DNA of 54,445 nt from JBMHDN01 sp049889355 (GCA_049889355.1 JBMHDN010000024.1:1-54445), one strand, 5' to 3'; numbered from the stretch's first letter, positions 16,249-24,977 are shown. The notes: generated by a model from the letters alone, not told the origin. Program-made: numbers and translations.

Positions 16249-18696
16249 TTAGCCGCGCATTTTGCTACCATCCGGGTCATAGACAGGGGCGCCCTGCACC
16301 ACCGCCTCTTTCATCTCACCTAAGATTTCAACCTGCAGTTTGGTGCCGGCCTCGGCATGAGCTGAAGCGACATAGGCCATCGCCATTGATTTGCCGACAT
16401 GATGGGCATAACCACCTGACGTGATATAGCCGACAGCCGCGCCATCGACCATGACCGCCTCATCTAGGGTCACATCAATCTCGGTATCAATGATGAGGGT
16501 CACCAGCTTGCGGGCCACCCCTTCTTCTTTAAAGGCAAGTGTCGCTTCTTTGCCGACAAAATCACGCTTCCAATTGATAAAAGCATCCATGCCTGATTCA
16601 ACCGCATTAAAGTCAGGGCGGAATTCAAGACCCCAGGCCCCCCAGCCTTTTTCAAGACGCATGCTCATCAATGCGCGTGCGCCATACCAGCGATAGCCTA
16701 AATCTGCCCCTGCCTCTTCAATCTCTTCTGAGAGCTTAATCAGATATTGCGGGCGGCAATAAATCTCATAGCCTGTTTCGCCAGAGAAGCTGATCCGGTT
16801 TAACACCACCGGTACGCCGCCGACAAAAGTCTGGCGGGTATCGCGGAATTTCAACGCATCATTAGAGACATCTTCGCGGGTGATGCGATCCAGCAAGGTG
16901 CGCGCATTCGGCCCTGAAATGGCAATACCATGCCAGTCTGCTGTCTGATTTTCATAGATCACATCCGCTGGCAGGCTACGCGCAAACCATCTGGCATGTG
17001 CATCTTGCATCGCCCCTGAGCCAAACAGCATGAAATGCTCATCTGACAGACAAGCCACGGTCAAATCACCATAGAGACGGCCTTTTTCAGTGAGCATCGG
17101 AGTCAGGGTGATCCGGCCAGGCTTTGGAATGAAACCTGCCATGGTTTTTTCAAGCCATGCCCGTGCACCTGGCCCTTTAACGACATGTTTGGCAAAATTG
17201 GCCAGCTCAATACCGCCAACTGCCTCGCGCACCGCTGTTACCTCGCGGGCGACATAGTCATGGCTGCGATTGCGCTCAAAGGTTGGATCTTCCCACGCAT
17301 CATCTGGCCCGTCTGCGAACCAGAGCGCATTTTCAAGCCCGAAGGATTGCCCCATACGCGCGCCTTTGGCCACCAGCCTGTCATATAAGGCGGTGGTCTG
17401 CTGCTTGCGCCCTTTTGGCAGGGTTTCATTCGGGAAGGTCATCACGAAACGGCGTTCGTAATTTTCGGTTGATTTGACGGTGCCCCAATCAGGCGAAGCC
17501 CAATTCCCGAACCGTGCCACATCCATCGCCCAAACATCAATCGACGGCTCGCCATCGATCATCCATTCTGCCATGGTCAGACCAACACCGCCGCCCTGGC
17601 AGAAACCGGCCATCACGCCCACCGCGCACCAGTAATTATGCATGCCCGGCACAGGGCCGATCATCGGGTTGCCATCTGGGCCAAAGGTGAAGGGCCCGTT
17701 AATGGCCTGACGAATGCCGGCATTGGCCAGCGCTGGGATACGCTCAAAGCCAAGCTCCAGCCTGTCTGCAATATGTTCCAGATTCGGGTTTAGCAGCTCA
17801 TGGCCAAAATCCCATGGGGTGCCATCCACTTTCCAAGGCACACCCACTGGCTCGTAAGTGCCAAGCAGCATGCCATCACGTTCCTGGCGGAAATAGATAT
17901 TGGCTTCATAATCAATGCCGCATGGCAGGCGAGAGCCAAAATTGGCGATCTCATCAATTTTTTCGGTGAGCAGATAATGGTGTTCCATTGGCTGAACCGG
18001 CACATTCAGACCGGCCATATGGCCTACTTCACGGGCCCAGAGACCGCCGCAATTCACCACATATTCTGCATTCACCACCCCTTTTGAAGTGGTTACATCC
18101 CAGGTCCCGTCGCTGCGCTGGGTGGTCGCGGTTACCGGCGTATGGGTGAAATATTGTGCGCCATAATGGCGGGCTGCCTTGGCAAAAGCATAGGTCGTAC
18201 CAGACGGATCCAAATCGCCATCCTGATCATCCCAGAGTGCCGCCAGATAGTTTTTCGGATCGATCAGAGGGTGGCGTTCCGCCACTTCCTGAGGCGAGAT
18301 AAATTCCTGCTCCAGCCCCATATAGCGGGCTTTTGAGCGTTCGCGTTTCAGATAATCATACCAGGTCTTGTTAGAGGCAAGATAGAAACCACCTGTCATA
18401 TGCAAGCCAACAGACTGGCCTGATAATTCTTCAATTTCTTTATAGAGGCTGATTGTATAGCTCTGGAGGCGTGAAATATTCGGGTCAGAGCTGATGGTAT
18501 GGATTTGCCCGGCCGCATGCCAGCTTGACCCAGAGGTTAGCTCGTCGCGTTCCAGCAAAATCACATCTTTCCAGCCAAATTTTGCCAAATGAAACAGAAT
18601 TGAACAGCCAACAACCCCGCCACCAATAATGGCGACTTTGGTATGGCTTGGTAATTTCTTCTCTGTGGAAACACCTTCTTTTTGAACCTCAGGCAT
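16249..18696 (-). CDS. Dimethylglycine/sarcosine dehydrogenase-like flavoprotein with GcvT domain
   Basis: 815 residues. Residues 20-50 hold the FAD-binding GGGVVGCSI loop; SSWHAAGQIHT (His60) fits the covalent flavin site of DMGDH-family enzymes. The DAO oxidase domain runs to about 390, an FAO_M linker to about 440, and a folate-binding aminomethyltransferase (GcvT) domain follows to the end, with the glycine-rich VGYITSGGYAHHVGKSMAMAYV. The enzyme should demethylate an N-methyl amine and pass the C1 unit to tetrahydrofolate. It lies directly downstream of the MttB-like gene (87 bases), so the two likely act in one methylated-amine pathway. GGGGGAAG precedes the ATG. Confidence 0.85.
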   Translation of the reverse strand: MPEVQKEGVSTEKKLPSHTKVAIIGGGVVGCSILFHLAKFGWKDVILLERDELTSGSSWHAAGQIHTISSDPNISRLQSYTISLYKEIEELSGQSVGLHMTGGFYLASNKTWYDYLKRERSKARYMGLEQEFISPQEVAERHPLIDPKNYLAALWDDQDGDLDPSGTTYAFAKAARHYGAQYFTHTPVTATTQRSDGTWDVTTSKGVVNAEYVVNCGGLWAREVGHMAGLNVPVQPMEHHYLLTEKIDEIANFGSRLPCGIDYEANIYFRQERDGMLLGTYEPVGVPWKVDGTPWDFGHELLNPNLEHIADRLELGFERIPALANAGIRQAINGPFTFGPDGNPMIGPVPGMHNYWCAVGVMAGFCQGGGVGLTMAEWMIDGEPSIDVWAMDVARFGNWASPDWGTVKSTENYERRFVMTFPNETLPKGRKQQTTALYDRLVAKGARMGQSFGLENALWFADGPDDAWEDPTFERNRSHDYVAREVTAVREAVGGIELANFAKHVVKGPGARAWLEKTMAGFIPKPGRITLTPMLTEKGRLYGDLTVACLSDEHFMLFGSGAMQDAHARWFARSLPADVIYENQTADWHGIAISGPNARTLLDRITREDVSNDALKFRDTRQTFVGGVPVVLNRISFSGETGYEIYCRPQYLIKLSEEIEEAGADLGYRWYGARALMSMRLEKGWGAWGLEFRPDFNAVESGMDAFINWKRDFVGKEATLAFKEEGVARKLVTLIIDTEIDVTLDEAVMVDGAAVGYITSGGYAHHVGKSMAMAYVASAHAEAGTKLQVEILGEMKEAVVQGAPVYDPDGSKMRG

Positions 18697-18756
18697 TGAA
18701 CTTCCCCCTTCTGATCTGACTTACAAATAAATATGAGTATGACTTAAAAATGCGCA

Positions 18757-18792
18757 AGCTTAATACCAGGCTTAATATTAGGCTTAATACCA
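18757..18792. repeat. 12-bp tandem triplication at gene end
   Basis: Three units of 12 bp: AGCTTAATACCA, GGCTTAATATTA and GGCTTAATACCA. Read on the minus strand, the first copy includes the last codons (Trp-Tyr) and TAA stop of the MttB-like gene; the others repeat the same tail with more stops. Confidence 0.8.
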
Positions 18793-20310
18793 GGCATCCG
18801 GAATTTCTGATTTACGGCGCGCCACATAGTCATTGAGTGCTTCTTCGGTTGCCGGATCGATAGGCGGTTTTTCATAATTATCCAGCATGTCGTTCCAGCG
18901 TTCATAAGCCATGCGACGCATATCTTTACTCCCTGCCTCTTCCCAGCTCTCGACATTCTCGCTGTTCGAGAGTTTTGGCTCATAAAAGGCTGTCTGATAA
19001 TGACGCATAGTGTGCGCAGAGCCGAGGAAATGCCCACCTGGTGCAACCTCTTCAAACGCATCGCGGGCAAATTGATCTGGTGACGTATCCAGCCCGTTCA
19101 TCAGTTTCTGATAGCTGCCGAGGCGATCTGCATCCATCACTAGCTTTTCAAATCCAGTGGCCAGCCCACCTTCCAGCCAGCCTGCTGCATGAAGAGTGAA
19201 GTTTGATCCGGCCAGCACGGTTGAATGCATAGAATCAGCTGATTCATAGGCCGCTTGTGCATCTTCAATTTTAGAAGCGGTGAGCGATCCCCCGCAACGC
19301 AGCGGCAAACCAAGGCGGCGCGACATCTGGCCAATCGCATAATTAGACATCACCGGTTCTGGCATACCAAAGGTCGGCGCACCTGATTTCAAGCTCATAG
19401 AAGAGAGGAAATTACCCATCACAAAAGGCGCACCAGGGCGGACCATCTGCGCAAAGGCACAGGTGATCATCACCTCTGCCATCGCCTGTGCCACTGATGC
19501 AGCGGTTGAAACAGGTCCCATTGCCCCTGTCAGAATAAATGGAGTGACCACCATCGCCTGACCTCGTGCGGAATAAACCTGAATAGCTTCTGTTACCACC
19601 TTGTCGATCAGCAAGGGTGAATTGGTGTTTACATTGGCCATGATGACGACATTTTCATCCATCACCTCTTTGCCATGCAGAATTTCAGCCATATCCACTG
19701 AATCTTGTGCCCGTGATTTTTCAGTGATGGCCCCTAAATGCGGCTTATCACCCAGGACCATATGCGCATGGACCATATCCAAATGGCGCTTGGAAACAGG
19801 AATATCAGTCGGTTCTGCGATGACCAGCCCTGAATGATGCAGGTTGGGGTGCATCGCCACCAGCTTCACCAGCTTTTCAAAATCATCATAGGTGGCATAG
19901 CGGCGGCCACCTTCGAGATCACGTACAAAAGGCGCACCATAAATCGGGGCGAAAACCTGATTGCGGCCCCCAATCGTCACCGAACGTGCCGGATTGCGGG
20001 CCAGCTGGGTAAATTCAGATGGCGCTTTGGCAACTTGTGCGCGCACCCAGTCTGCCGGCGCAAAAACCTTGTCGCCATCTAGCTTGACTCCTGCGCCTTT
20101 TGCCTCATCTGACTGCCAGATACGCAACGCTTGCGGGTCATCTTTAAAAGCAAAACCAATATTTTCAAGCATCCAGTCAACCTGATCTTCGATCAGGTCA
20201 ATTTGCGCCTCATCTAGCGGATCAAAAAAAGCCAATTTACGCTTAATATAAGGTGAGCCCATGCTCGATGTCTGAACCGCTCCTCTGGCGGCACGTGCAC
20301 GTCTTGCCAT
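18784..20310 (-). CDS. Trimethylamine methyltransferase (MttB) family protein, non-pyrrolysine
   Basis: 508 residues, an MttB superfamily TIM barrel (KRKLAFFDPLDEAQ at the N-terminus, then DDPQALRIW, GAPFVRDLEGGRRYATYDDFE, LHHSGLVIAEPTDIP and VLAGSNFTLHAAGWLEGGLA). The frame runs through without an in-frame amber, so it is of the large group that lacks pyrrolysine; some of these (MtgB type) demethylate glycine betaine or other quaternary amines to a corrinoid protein. No corrinoid protein gene is next to it. The downstream neighbour is a DMGDH-like flavoprotein, which supports a role in betaine-type methyl groups. The substrate is not readable. Confidence 0.85.
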   Translation of the reverse strand: MARRARAARGAVQTSSMGSPYIKRKLAFFDPLDEAQIDLIEDQVDWMLENIGFAFKDDPQALRIWQSDEAKGAGVKLDGDKVFAPADWVRAQVAKAPSEFTQLARNPARSVTIGGRNQVFAPIYGAPFVRDLEGGRRYATYDDFEKLVKLVAMHPNLHHSGLVIAEPTDIPVSKRHLDMVHAHMVLGDKPHLGAITEKSRAQDSVDMAEILHGKEVMDENVVIMANVNTNSPLLIDKVVTEAIQVYSARGQAMVVTPFILTGAMGPVSTAASVAQAMAEVMITCAFAQMVRPGAPFVMGNFLSSMSLKSGAPTFGMPEPVMSNYAIGQMSRRLGLPLRCGGSLTASKIEDAQAAYESADSMHSTVLAGSNFTLHAAGWLEGGLATGFEKLVMDADRLGSYQKLMNGLDTSPDQFARDAFEEVAPGGHFLGSAHTMRHYQTAFYEPKLSNSENVESWEEAGSKDMRRMAYERWNDMLDNYEKPPIDPATEEALNDYVARRKSEIPDAWY

Positions 20311-20511
20311 ATTGATATCCCACTCTTACCCAATGCCATGCCTGCCGGTTTTTTACATCTTTCCAACAAGCGGCGGCTTGCAAATCCGTTAACATGTCAT
20401 AGGATTAAGAGAAACTGAATGTTGAGTGCGCATGTAAACGTCATCTCATGTCGGTGATTTGACAGTGATCTGAACAGCTATGCCACCAATGAACACAGAA
20501 AGCCTGATCGC

Positions 20512-20907
20512 ATGCTCCGGAAAACAGCCGCAGAAATGGTCGCAGAAGCCCGCGCAAAAATCATTGAAATAGACGCCATGTCACTGCTGGAAGAGGGCAG
20601 CTTGGACAATAGAGTGCTGGTGGATATCCGCGATATTAGAGAGCGCCAGCGCAGTGGTTTTATCCCAGGCTCGGTTCATGCCCCGCGCGGCATGCTAGAA
20701 TTTTGGATTGATCCGGACAGCCCCTATCACAAGCCTGTTTTTGCGCAAGAAGATAAAGAATATGTCTTTTACTGTGCATCTGGATGGCGCTCAGCACTTG
20801 CCACCGCCAGCTTGCAGGAAATGGGCTTTAAAGCAGCACATATCACAGGCGGTTTTTCCAGCTGGGTTGAGGCAGGCGGGCCTGTTGACGAAATGGGCCA
20901 AAAATGA
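20512..20907 (+). CDS. Rhodanese-like domain protein
   Basis: 131 residues with one rhodanese domain at about 20-125. The active-site loop is YCASGWRSALA with Cys88; LVDIRDIRERQRSGFIPGS is the substrate-side motif. Such proteins carry persulfide sulfur for transfer. The next gene overlaps by ATGA (20904-20907), and an ETHE1-like metallo-hydrolase follows, a common set in persulfide handling. No good ribosome-binding site precedes the ATG; no other start is evident in this frame. Confidence 0.85.
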   Translation: MLRKTAAEMVAEARAKIIEIDAMSLLEEGSLDNRVLVDIRDIRERQRSGFIPGSVHAPRGMLEFWIDPDSPYHKPVFAQEDKEYVFYCASGWRSALATASLQEMGFKAAHITGGFSSWVEAGGPVDEMGQK

Positions 20908-21581
20908 CCAAGCCTGTCCTAGATCACATCGCAATCGGTGCAGAGCGCCTAGAACCCGCCTTGCAAGCCCTCGCGCAGTCTTTGGGTGTGCGTATTCCGC
21001 TTGGTGGCAAGCATCCCATAATGTCCACTCATAATGCCGTGATGCAGAGCCAGTTTCACGGCGATCCACACGCCCCATGTTATATTGAGGTGATCTCAAG
21101 CGACCCAGATGCGCCGCCCCCAGCGCGGCCACGTTGGTTTTCGCTGGATGAAGAGGCAACCAAAACGCGCCTTGCAAAGGGCCCTGCCCCACTATGCTGG
21201 GTCGTGCGCTGTGAGGATATTGACGCAATGCTTGCTGGCTTGCCAGATGATCTGCGCTCAGAGATTGGGCCTGTCATCACTATGTCGCGCGGTGATTTAA
21301 ACTGGCGGCTGACCGTACCGGAAACAGGACGGCTCGGCTATGGCGGCTTATTGCCTGTTCTCATTGAATGGCCACCAGGCCCGCATATCAGCCTGAACCA
21401 AACCAATTTAGGCATCTCAATTCGGCAGATTGAACTCACTACCCCTGATGCAGCCGGCCTTGAACATCTGCTAACGCGCTTGGATGTGCTGCATCTTGTG
21501 CAGGTAGAAAAAGGGCAAGAGAATATCCGCTTTCACCTTGACATAAGCGGTGGTGAGACAAAAATACTACATAGGGGTTAA
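20904..21581 (+). CDS. VOC/glyoxalase-like domain protein (Glyoxalase_3 type)
   Basis: 225 residues. LDHIAIGAERLEPALQAL at the N-terminus and a central GGKHPIMSTHNAVM resemble the Glyoxalase_3 (PF13468) type of the vicinal-oxygen-chelate superfamily; IEVISSDPDAP gives a metal-side Glu. A second, weaker unit follows to the C-terminus (SIRQIELTTPDAAG). The reaction is unknown; members are annotated as glyoxalase/bleomycin resistance relatives. Translation is coupled to the rhodanese gene, and a 34-base gap separates it from the MBL gene. Confidence 0.75.
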   Translation: MTKPVLDHIAIGAERLEPALQALAQSLGVRIPLGGKHPIMSTHNAVMQSQFHGDPHAPCYIEVISSDPDAPPPARPRWFSLDEEATKTRLAKGPAPLCWVVRCEDIDAMLAGLPDDLRSEIGPVITMSRGDLNWRLTVPETGRLGYGGLLPVLIEWPPGPHISLNQTNLGISIRQIELTTPDAAGLEHLLTRLDVLHLVQVEKGQENIRFHLDISGGETKILHRG

Positions 21582-21615
21582 TGGTTAGTAAATTTGAGCT
21601 TTGATAGAGGTGTTC

Positions 21616-22500
21616 ATGCAAAATATTTCAGTCAACCTGTCTCAAAAGCCGGTAATCGTACCTTTTTTTGATGCAGATACAAACACCATCAGCTATCTGG
21701 TGCGCTGTCCAGAAACCAACCATTGCGCGATTATTGATGCGGTAATGGAATTTGATGCCGCCGCTGGTCGCCTGACCTATGATCAGGCAGATCAGATGAT
21801 TGCAACAATCACCGATAACAAGCTACATCTAGACTGGATTATTGAAACCCATGTCCATGCTGATCATTTGTCAGCTGCGCCTTATATCCAAGAAAAGTTG
21901 GGCGGCAAAATAGCCATCGGTGAGCATATCCAAACTGTTCAAAATGTCTTTGGAAAAGTCTTTAATGAAGGCACTGAATTTGCCAGAGACGGGTCTCAAT
22001 TTGACAGATTATTCACAGATGGCGCGCAATATCAGATTGGCAATCTGACCTGCACAGCCCTTCATACACCCGGCCATACACCTGCCTGCATGGTTCATAT
22101 CATCGGTGATAGCGTCTTTGCAGGCGACACTTTATTCATGCCAGATGGCGGGTCTGCCCGTGCTGATTTTCCCGGCGGTGATGCCGCCATGCTCTATGAT
22201 TCCATCCACCGGATTTTAAGCCTGCCAGATGAAATGCGGCTGTTTGTGTGTCATGATTATGGGCCAAATGGGCGCGAGATTGCCTGGGAGACCACCATTG
22301 GTGAACAACGGGCACGAAATATCCATGTCGGCGCTGGTGTCAGCAAGGATGAGTTTGTGGAGATGCGCGAGACACGCGATCATCAGCTGGCTGTACCAAA
22401 ACTGATCCTGCCTTCCTTGCAGGTGAATATGCGTGCAGGCGAAGTACCGCTGGATGAAGATGGCCAGATGGCGCTTAAAATTCCGCTTAACAAATTATAA
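21616..22500 (+). CDS. MBL-fold metallo-hydrolase, persulfide dioxygenase-like (ETHE1/Blh group)
   Basis: About 294 residues from the ATG at 21616 (AGAGG five bases before). It has THVHADHLSA at 78-87 (metal-binding motif), HTPGHTPACM, GDTLFMPDGGSARADFPGGD and a late His in HDYGPNGRE. These match the beta-lactamase-hydrolase-like and ETHE1 persulfide dioxygenases, which use one Fe(II) to turn glutathione persulfide into sulfite. The rhodanese and the SoeABC-like complex make a sulfur role likely. A glyoxalase-II-like hydrolase is the alternative. Confidence 0.8.
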   Translation: MQNISVNLSQKPVIVPFFDADTNTISYLVRCPETNHCAIIDAVMEFDAAAGRLTYDQADQMIATITDNKLHLDWIIETHVHADHLSAAPYIQEKLGGKIAIGEHIQTVQNVFGKVFNEGTEFARDGSQFDRLFTDGAQYQIGNLTCTALHTPGHTPACMVHIIGDSVFAGDTLFMPDGGSARADFPGGDAAMLYDSIHRILSLPDEMRLFVCHDYGPNGREIAWETTIGEQRARNIHVGAGVSKDEFVEMRETRDHQLAVPKLILPSLQVNMRAGEVPLDEDGQMALKIPLNKL

Positions 22501-22531
22501 TAAAGCCTTGGTTGGAACTCTCTAAACCGGC

Positions 22532-22608
22532 CATTTTATGCTTTATCTCAAAGCTTAACCCTCGCTAGACTAAGCGCGGCCAGCGATGAGATAAAGGAGC
22601 ATAAAATG
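22532..22608 (+). promoter_or_regulatory. Long bulged inverted repeat over SD and start codon of the RutE-like gene
   Basis: Left arm 22532-22550 (CATTTTATGCTTTATCTCA) pairs with 22587-22608 (TGAGATAAAG-GAG-CATAAAATG). The right arm includes the AAGGAG ribosome-binding site and ends on the start codon (22606). All 19 left bases match, with a 3-base GAG bulge on the right. Inside it, TCGCT (22562-22566) pairs with AGCGA (22582-22586). As RNA, this hairpin would hide the SD and AUG. As DNA, it could be a protein operator. The choice is open. Confidence 0.65.
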
Positions 22609-23190
22609 CTGAATGAAACAGCCTTGAAACAGATTTTCCTAGATGCCCGTTCTGCCAAAATCTTTAGCGACAAGCCTATCGAAGACGGGGTGCTGGAGAG
22701 GCTCTATAATCTGGCAAAATGGGCACCGTCAGCCTCTAATAGCTGTCCTCTGCGCATTGGGTTTGCTGTCTCACCAGAGGCCAAGGCCAAATTGATTGAG
22801 GCCGCAGCAGCTGGCAATAAAGAAAAGGTAGAATCCGCACCTGCGACAGCTATTATGGCCTATGATACCCGCTTTTACACCCATATGGCCAAGCTGGCCC
22901 CGCATATGGGCCAGCCTTCCTCTTTTGAGCGCATGCCAGAGGCAGCCATTGCGAAAATGGCCGCTGAAAATGCGATGCTTCAGGCTGGTGCCTTTATCAT
23001 TGCAGCGCGTTCACTTGGTCTGGATTGCGGACCGATGGCTGGTTTTGACAAAGAGATGGTCGATGCAGATTTTCATGCCAATAGCAGCTGGCGTGCGCTG
23101 TTTTTGCTCAATCTGGGCTATAGCGATGGCGAGGGTGTACATCCACGTGCCGCGCGGCTTGATTTTGACGAGGCCTGTAAAATCTACTAA
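22606..23190 (+). CDS. Nitroreductase family protein, RutE/malonic semialdehyde reductase-like
   Basis: 194 residues, the RutE size. KWAPSASNSCPLRIG gives the FMN-binding motif near residue 38; FDKEMVDADFHANSSWRALFLLNLGYSDG, CGPMAGFD and RLDFDEACKIY match the RutE/HadB subgroup. RutE reduces malonic semialdehyde from uracil degradation; no other rut gene is in the window, so another small-molecule or quinone substrate is equally possible. The start codon and the ribosome-binding site lie in a long inverted repeat. It is convergent with the GarR-like gene, 16 bases away. Confidence 0.75.
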   Translation: MLNETALKQIFLDARSAKIFSDKPIEDGVLERLYNLAKWAPSASNSCPLRIGFAVSPEAKAKLIEAAAAGNKEKVESAPATAIMAYDTRFYTHMAKLAPHMGQPSSFERMPEAAIAKMAAENAMLQAGAFIIAARSLGLDCGPMAGFDKEMVDADFHANSSWRALFLLNLGYSDGEGVHPRAARLDFDEACKIY

Positions 23191-23194
23191 GCGT

Positions 23195-23212
23195 GATTGA
23201 AAGAGCTCAATC
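23195..23212. terminator. Short hairpin between convergent genes
   Basis: GATTGA (23195-23200) and TCAATC (23207-23212) flank a 6-base loop between the RutE-like gene and the GarR-like gene; the right arm contains the GarR-like stop. No T-run follows, so termination is only suggested. Confidence 0.3.
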
Positions 23213-24091
23213 GGCGTGATCTTGCCTTTCCAGCAAATCCAAAAACAGCGCGGCATGATCCAAATCCCCGCCCTGAAGCTCTTCTATCAAATGGTGATAG
23301 CGGCTGTGTATATCTGAGGTCATGGGCAGTGTCAGACCCAGATTTTTGGCTTCTAGCAGGGCATTCTCCATATCTTTGAGCTGGGTGGTCGCACGTGCCC
23401 CGGGGGTGAAATCATCTGCGGTCATCCGCCAGCCATGTAATTGCAAAATGGTCGAATCAGCAAAGCCGCCTTTTAAGGCTGCCCGCATCGCAGCCGGTGA
23501 AGCACCGCCCTTTTGCACCAGCAACATTGCCTCTGATACCGCGCCAATGGTAATGCCAACGATCATCTGATTGGCAAGTTTACAGAGCTGGCCAGTACCT
23601 GGTGGGCCGACATGCACGGCCCTGCCCAGCACCTCAAAAACAGGCTTTGCCCGCTGAAAAGCCGCTTCTGTGCCGCCTGCCATGATAGCAAGCCCAGCCT
23701 CTTCAGCACCTTTTGTCCCACCTGAGACAGGCGCATCCAGCACATCGATACCATATGCGTCAAGCAACTCTGCATGGCGGCGTGCTTCTTCCGGACGAAT
23801 AGAGGACATATCAATAAACAGCGCGCCTTGTTTCATCGCCGCGGCAACCCCTTGGCGTTCCAGCAAATCCGCCACAGCCCTGCCATCAGAGACCATCGCG
23901 ATCACCATATCTGCATCACGCACGGCTTCGGCTGGATCATGGAACAAATGCGCTGTTGTATTTTCAAAGGGCGCCAATTTTTCTGGATTGCGATTATATA
24001 GGCAAACCAGATAGCCCGCATCGATCAGATGGCGTGCCATAGGCCTTCCCATCAGACCCAGACCCAGAAAGGCAAGTTTTAACTGTGTCAT
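23207..24091 (-). CDS. NAD(P)-dependent beta-hydroxyacid dehydrogenase (GarR/HIBADH family)
   Basis: 294 residues. The NAD(P) loop LAFLGLGLMGRPMARHL is at the N-terminus, DAPVSGGTKGAEEAGLAIMAGG marks substrate binding, and GQLCKLANQ carries the catalytic Lys. The family includes tartronate semialdehyde reductase (GarR), 3-hydroxyisobutyrate dehydrogenase and related enzymes. A GarR role would link with Hyi at 10.9 kb. It starts directly against the end of the FAH-family gene (no gap), so both are one operon read leftward. Confidence 0.85.
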   Translation of the reverse strand: MTQLKLAFLGLGLMGRPMARHLIDAGYLVCLYNRNPEKLAPFENTTAHLFHDPAEAVRDADMVIAMVSDGRAVADLLERQGVAAAMKQGALFIDMSSIRPEEARRHAELLDAYGIDVLDAPVSGGTKGAEEAGLAIMAGGTEAAFQRAKPVFEVLGRAVHVGPPGTGQLCKLANQMIVGITIGAVSEAMLLVQKGGASPAAMRAALKGGFADSTILQLHGWRMTADDFTPGARATTQLKDMENALLEAKNLGLTLPMTSDIHSRYHHLIEELQGGDLDHAALFLDLLERQDHAD

Positions 24092-24937
24092 TTACTCATC
24101 TTCTCCGATAGGTGACTTCTGCATGCCAAGCCCTGATATAGACAGCTGCATCTCATCTCCTTTTTTCAAGAAACGCTGAGGCGACAGGCCCATGCCCACC
24201 CCTGGCGGTGTGCCTGTAGAGATGACATCACCTGGATGCAAGGTCATGAATTGAGAGAGATGGGCGATTATCTCAGCACAGCTGAAAATCATCGTGCTGG
24301 TATTGCCCTTTTGCATGGTCTCGCCATTCACCTTGAGCTCTAAATCCAGATTTTGCGGGTCGGTGATTTCATCTGCGGTGACCAGATAAGGACCGATCGG
24401 GCCAAAAGTATCGCAGCTTTTGCCTTTGGTCCATTGACCAGATAATTCAATCTGAAACTGGCGCTCTGAGATATCATTGGCAATCAGATAGCCAGCAACA
24501 TAATCCAGTGCGTCTTTGGCCTCGACATATTTACACGGCTTTGAGATAACCAGCCCCAACTCAATTTCCCAATCACTTTTGATTGAACCGCGCGGCAGCC
24601 GCACCTCATCATAAGCCCCAATGATAGCTGAGGTCGCTTTATGAAATAAAATCGGATGGGCAGGGACTTTTAATCCGGCTTCAGCTGCGTGATCTGAATA
24701 ATTCAGACCGATACATAAAAACTTGCCAACCCGGCCAACAGGCGGACCAAGACGCGGCGCATTTTCAATGATAGGCAGGCTTGTCTGATCAAGCCTGCGC
24801 AGCTGTTCTAACATTTCATCAGACAGCGTTTCAGAACTGATATCAGATATGACACCAGAAAGGTCTCTGAGCTGGCCCTTATCATCTATCAATCCTGGCC
24901 TTTCAGCACCCATCGCCCCATAGCGTACTAATTTCAT
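24092..24937 (-). CDS. Fumarylacetoacetate hydrolase family protein
   Basis: 281 residues with the FAH fold: FLCIGLNYSDHAAEAGL, then a metal-binding Glu pair in SDWEIELGLVI, ANDISERQFQ and GDVISTGTPPGVGMG. The family cleaves C-C or ester-type bonds in 2-oxo acids (for example ureidoglycolate lyase-like, 2-keto-3-deoxy-sugar acid dehydratase/hydrolase). The specific substrate is unknown. It is the first gene of a pair with the GarR-like dehydrogenase; such pairs occur in sugar-acid breakdown. A DUF1905 gene sits 40 bases upstream on the same strand. Confidence 0.85.
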   Translation of the reverse strand: MKLVRYGAMGAERPGLIDDKGQLRDLSGVISDISSETLSDEMLEQLRRLDQTSLPIIENAPRLGPPVGRVGKFLCIGLNYSDHAAEAGLKVPAHPILFHKATSAIIGAYDEVRLPRGSIKSDWEIELGLVISKPCKYVEAKDALDYVAGYLIANDISERQFQIELSGQWTKGKSCDTFGPIGPYLVTADEITDPQNLDLELKVNGETMQKGNTSTMIFSCAEIIAHLSQFMTLHPGDVISTGTPPGVGMGLSPQRFLKKGDEMQLSISGLGMQKSPIGEDE

Positions 24938-24977
24938 TTTCTCACTCCCATCTCCAGCGGTTTAGATCTGTCTCACT

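Noticed and set aside
18784..20310. Pyrrolysine-containing trimethylamine methyltransferase
   Set aside because: The gene has no in-frame amber codon and no pyl genes are seen; it belongs to the non-pyrrolysine MttB group.
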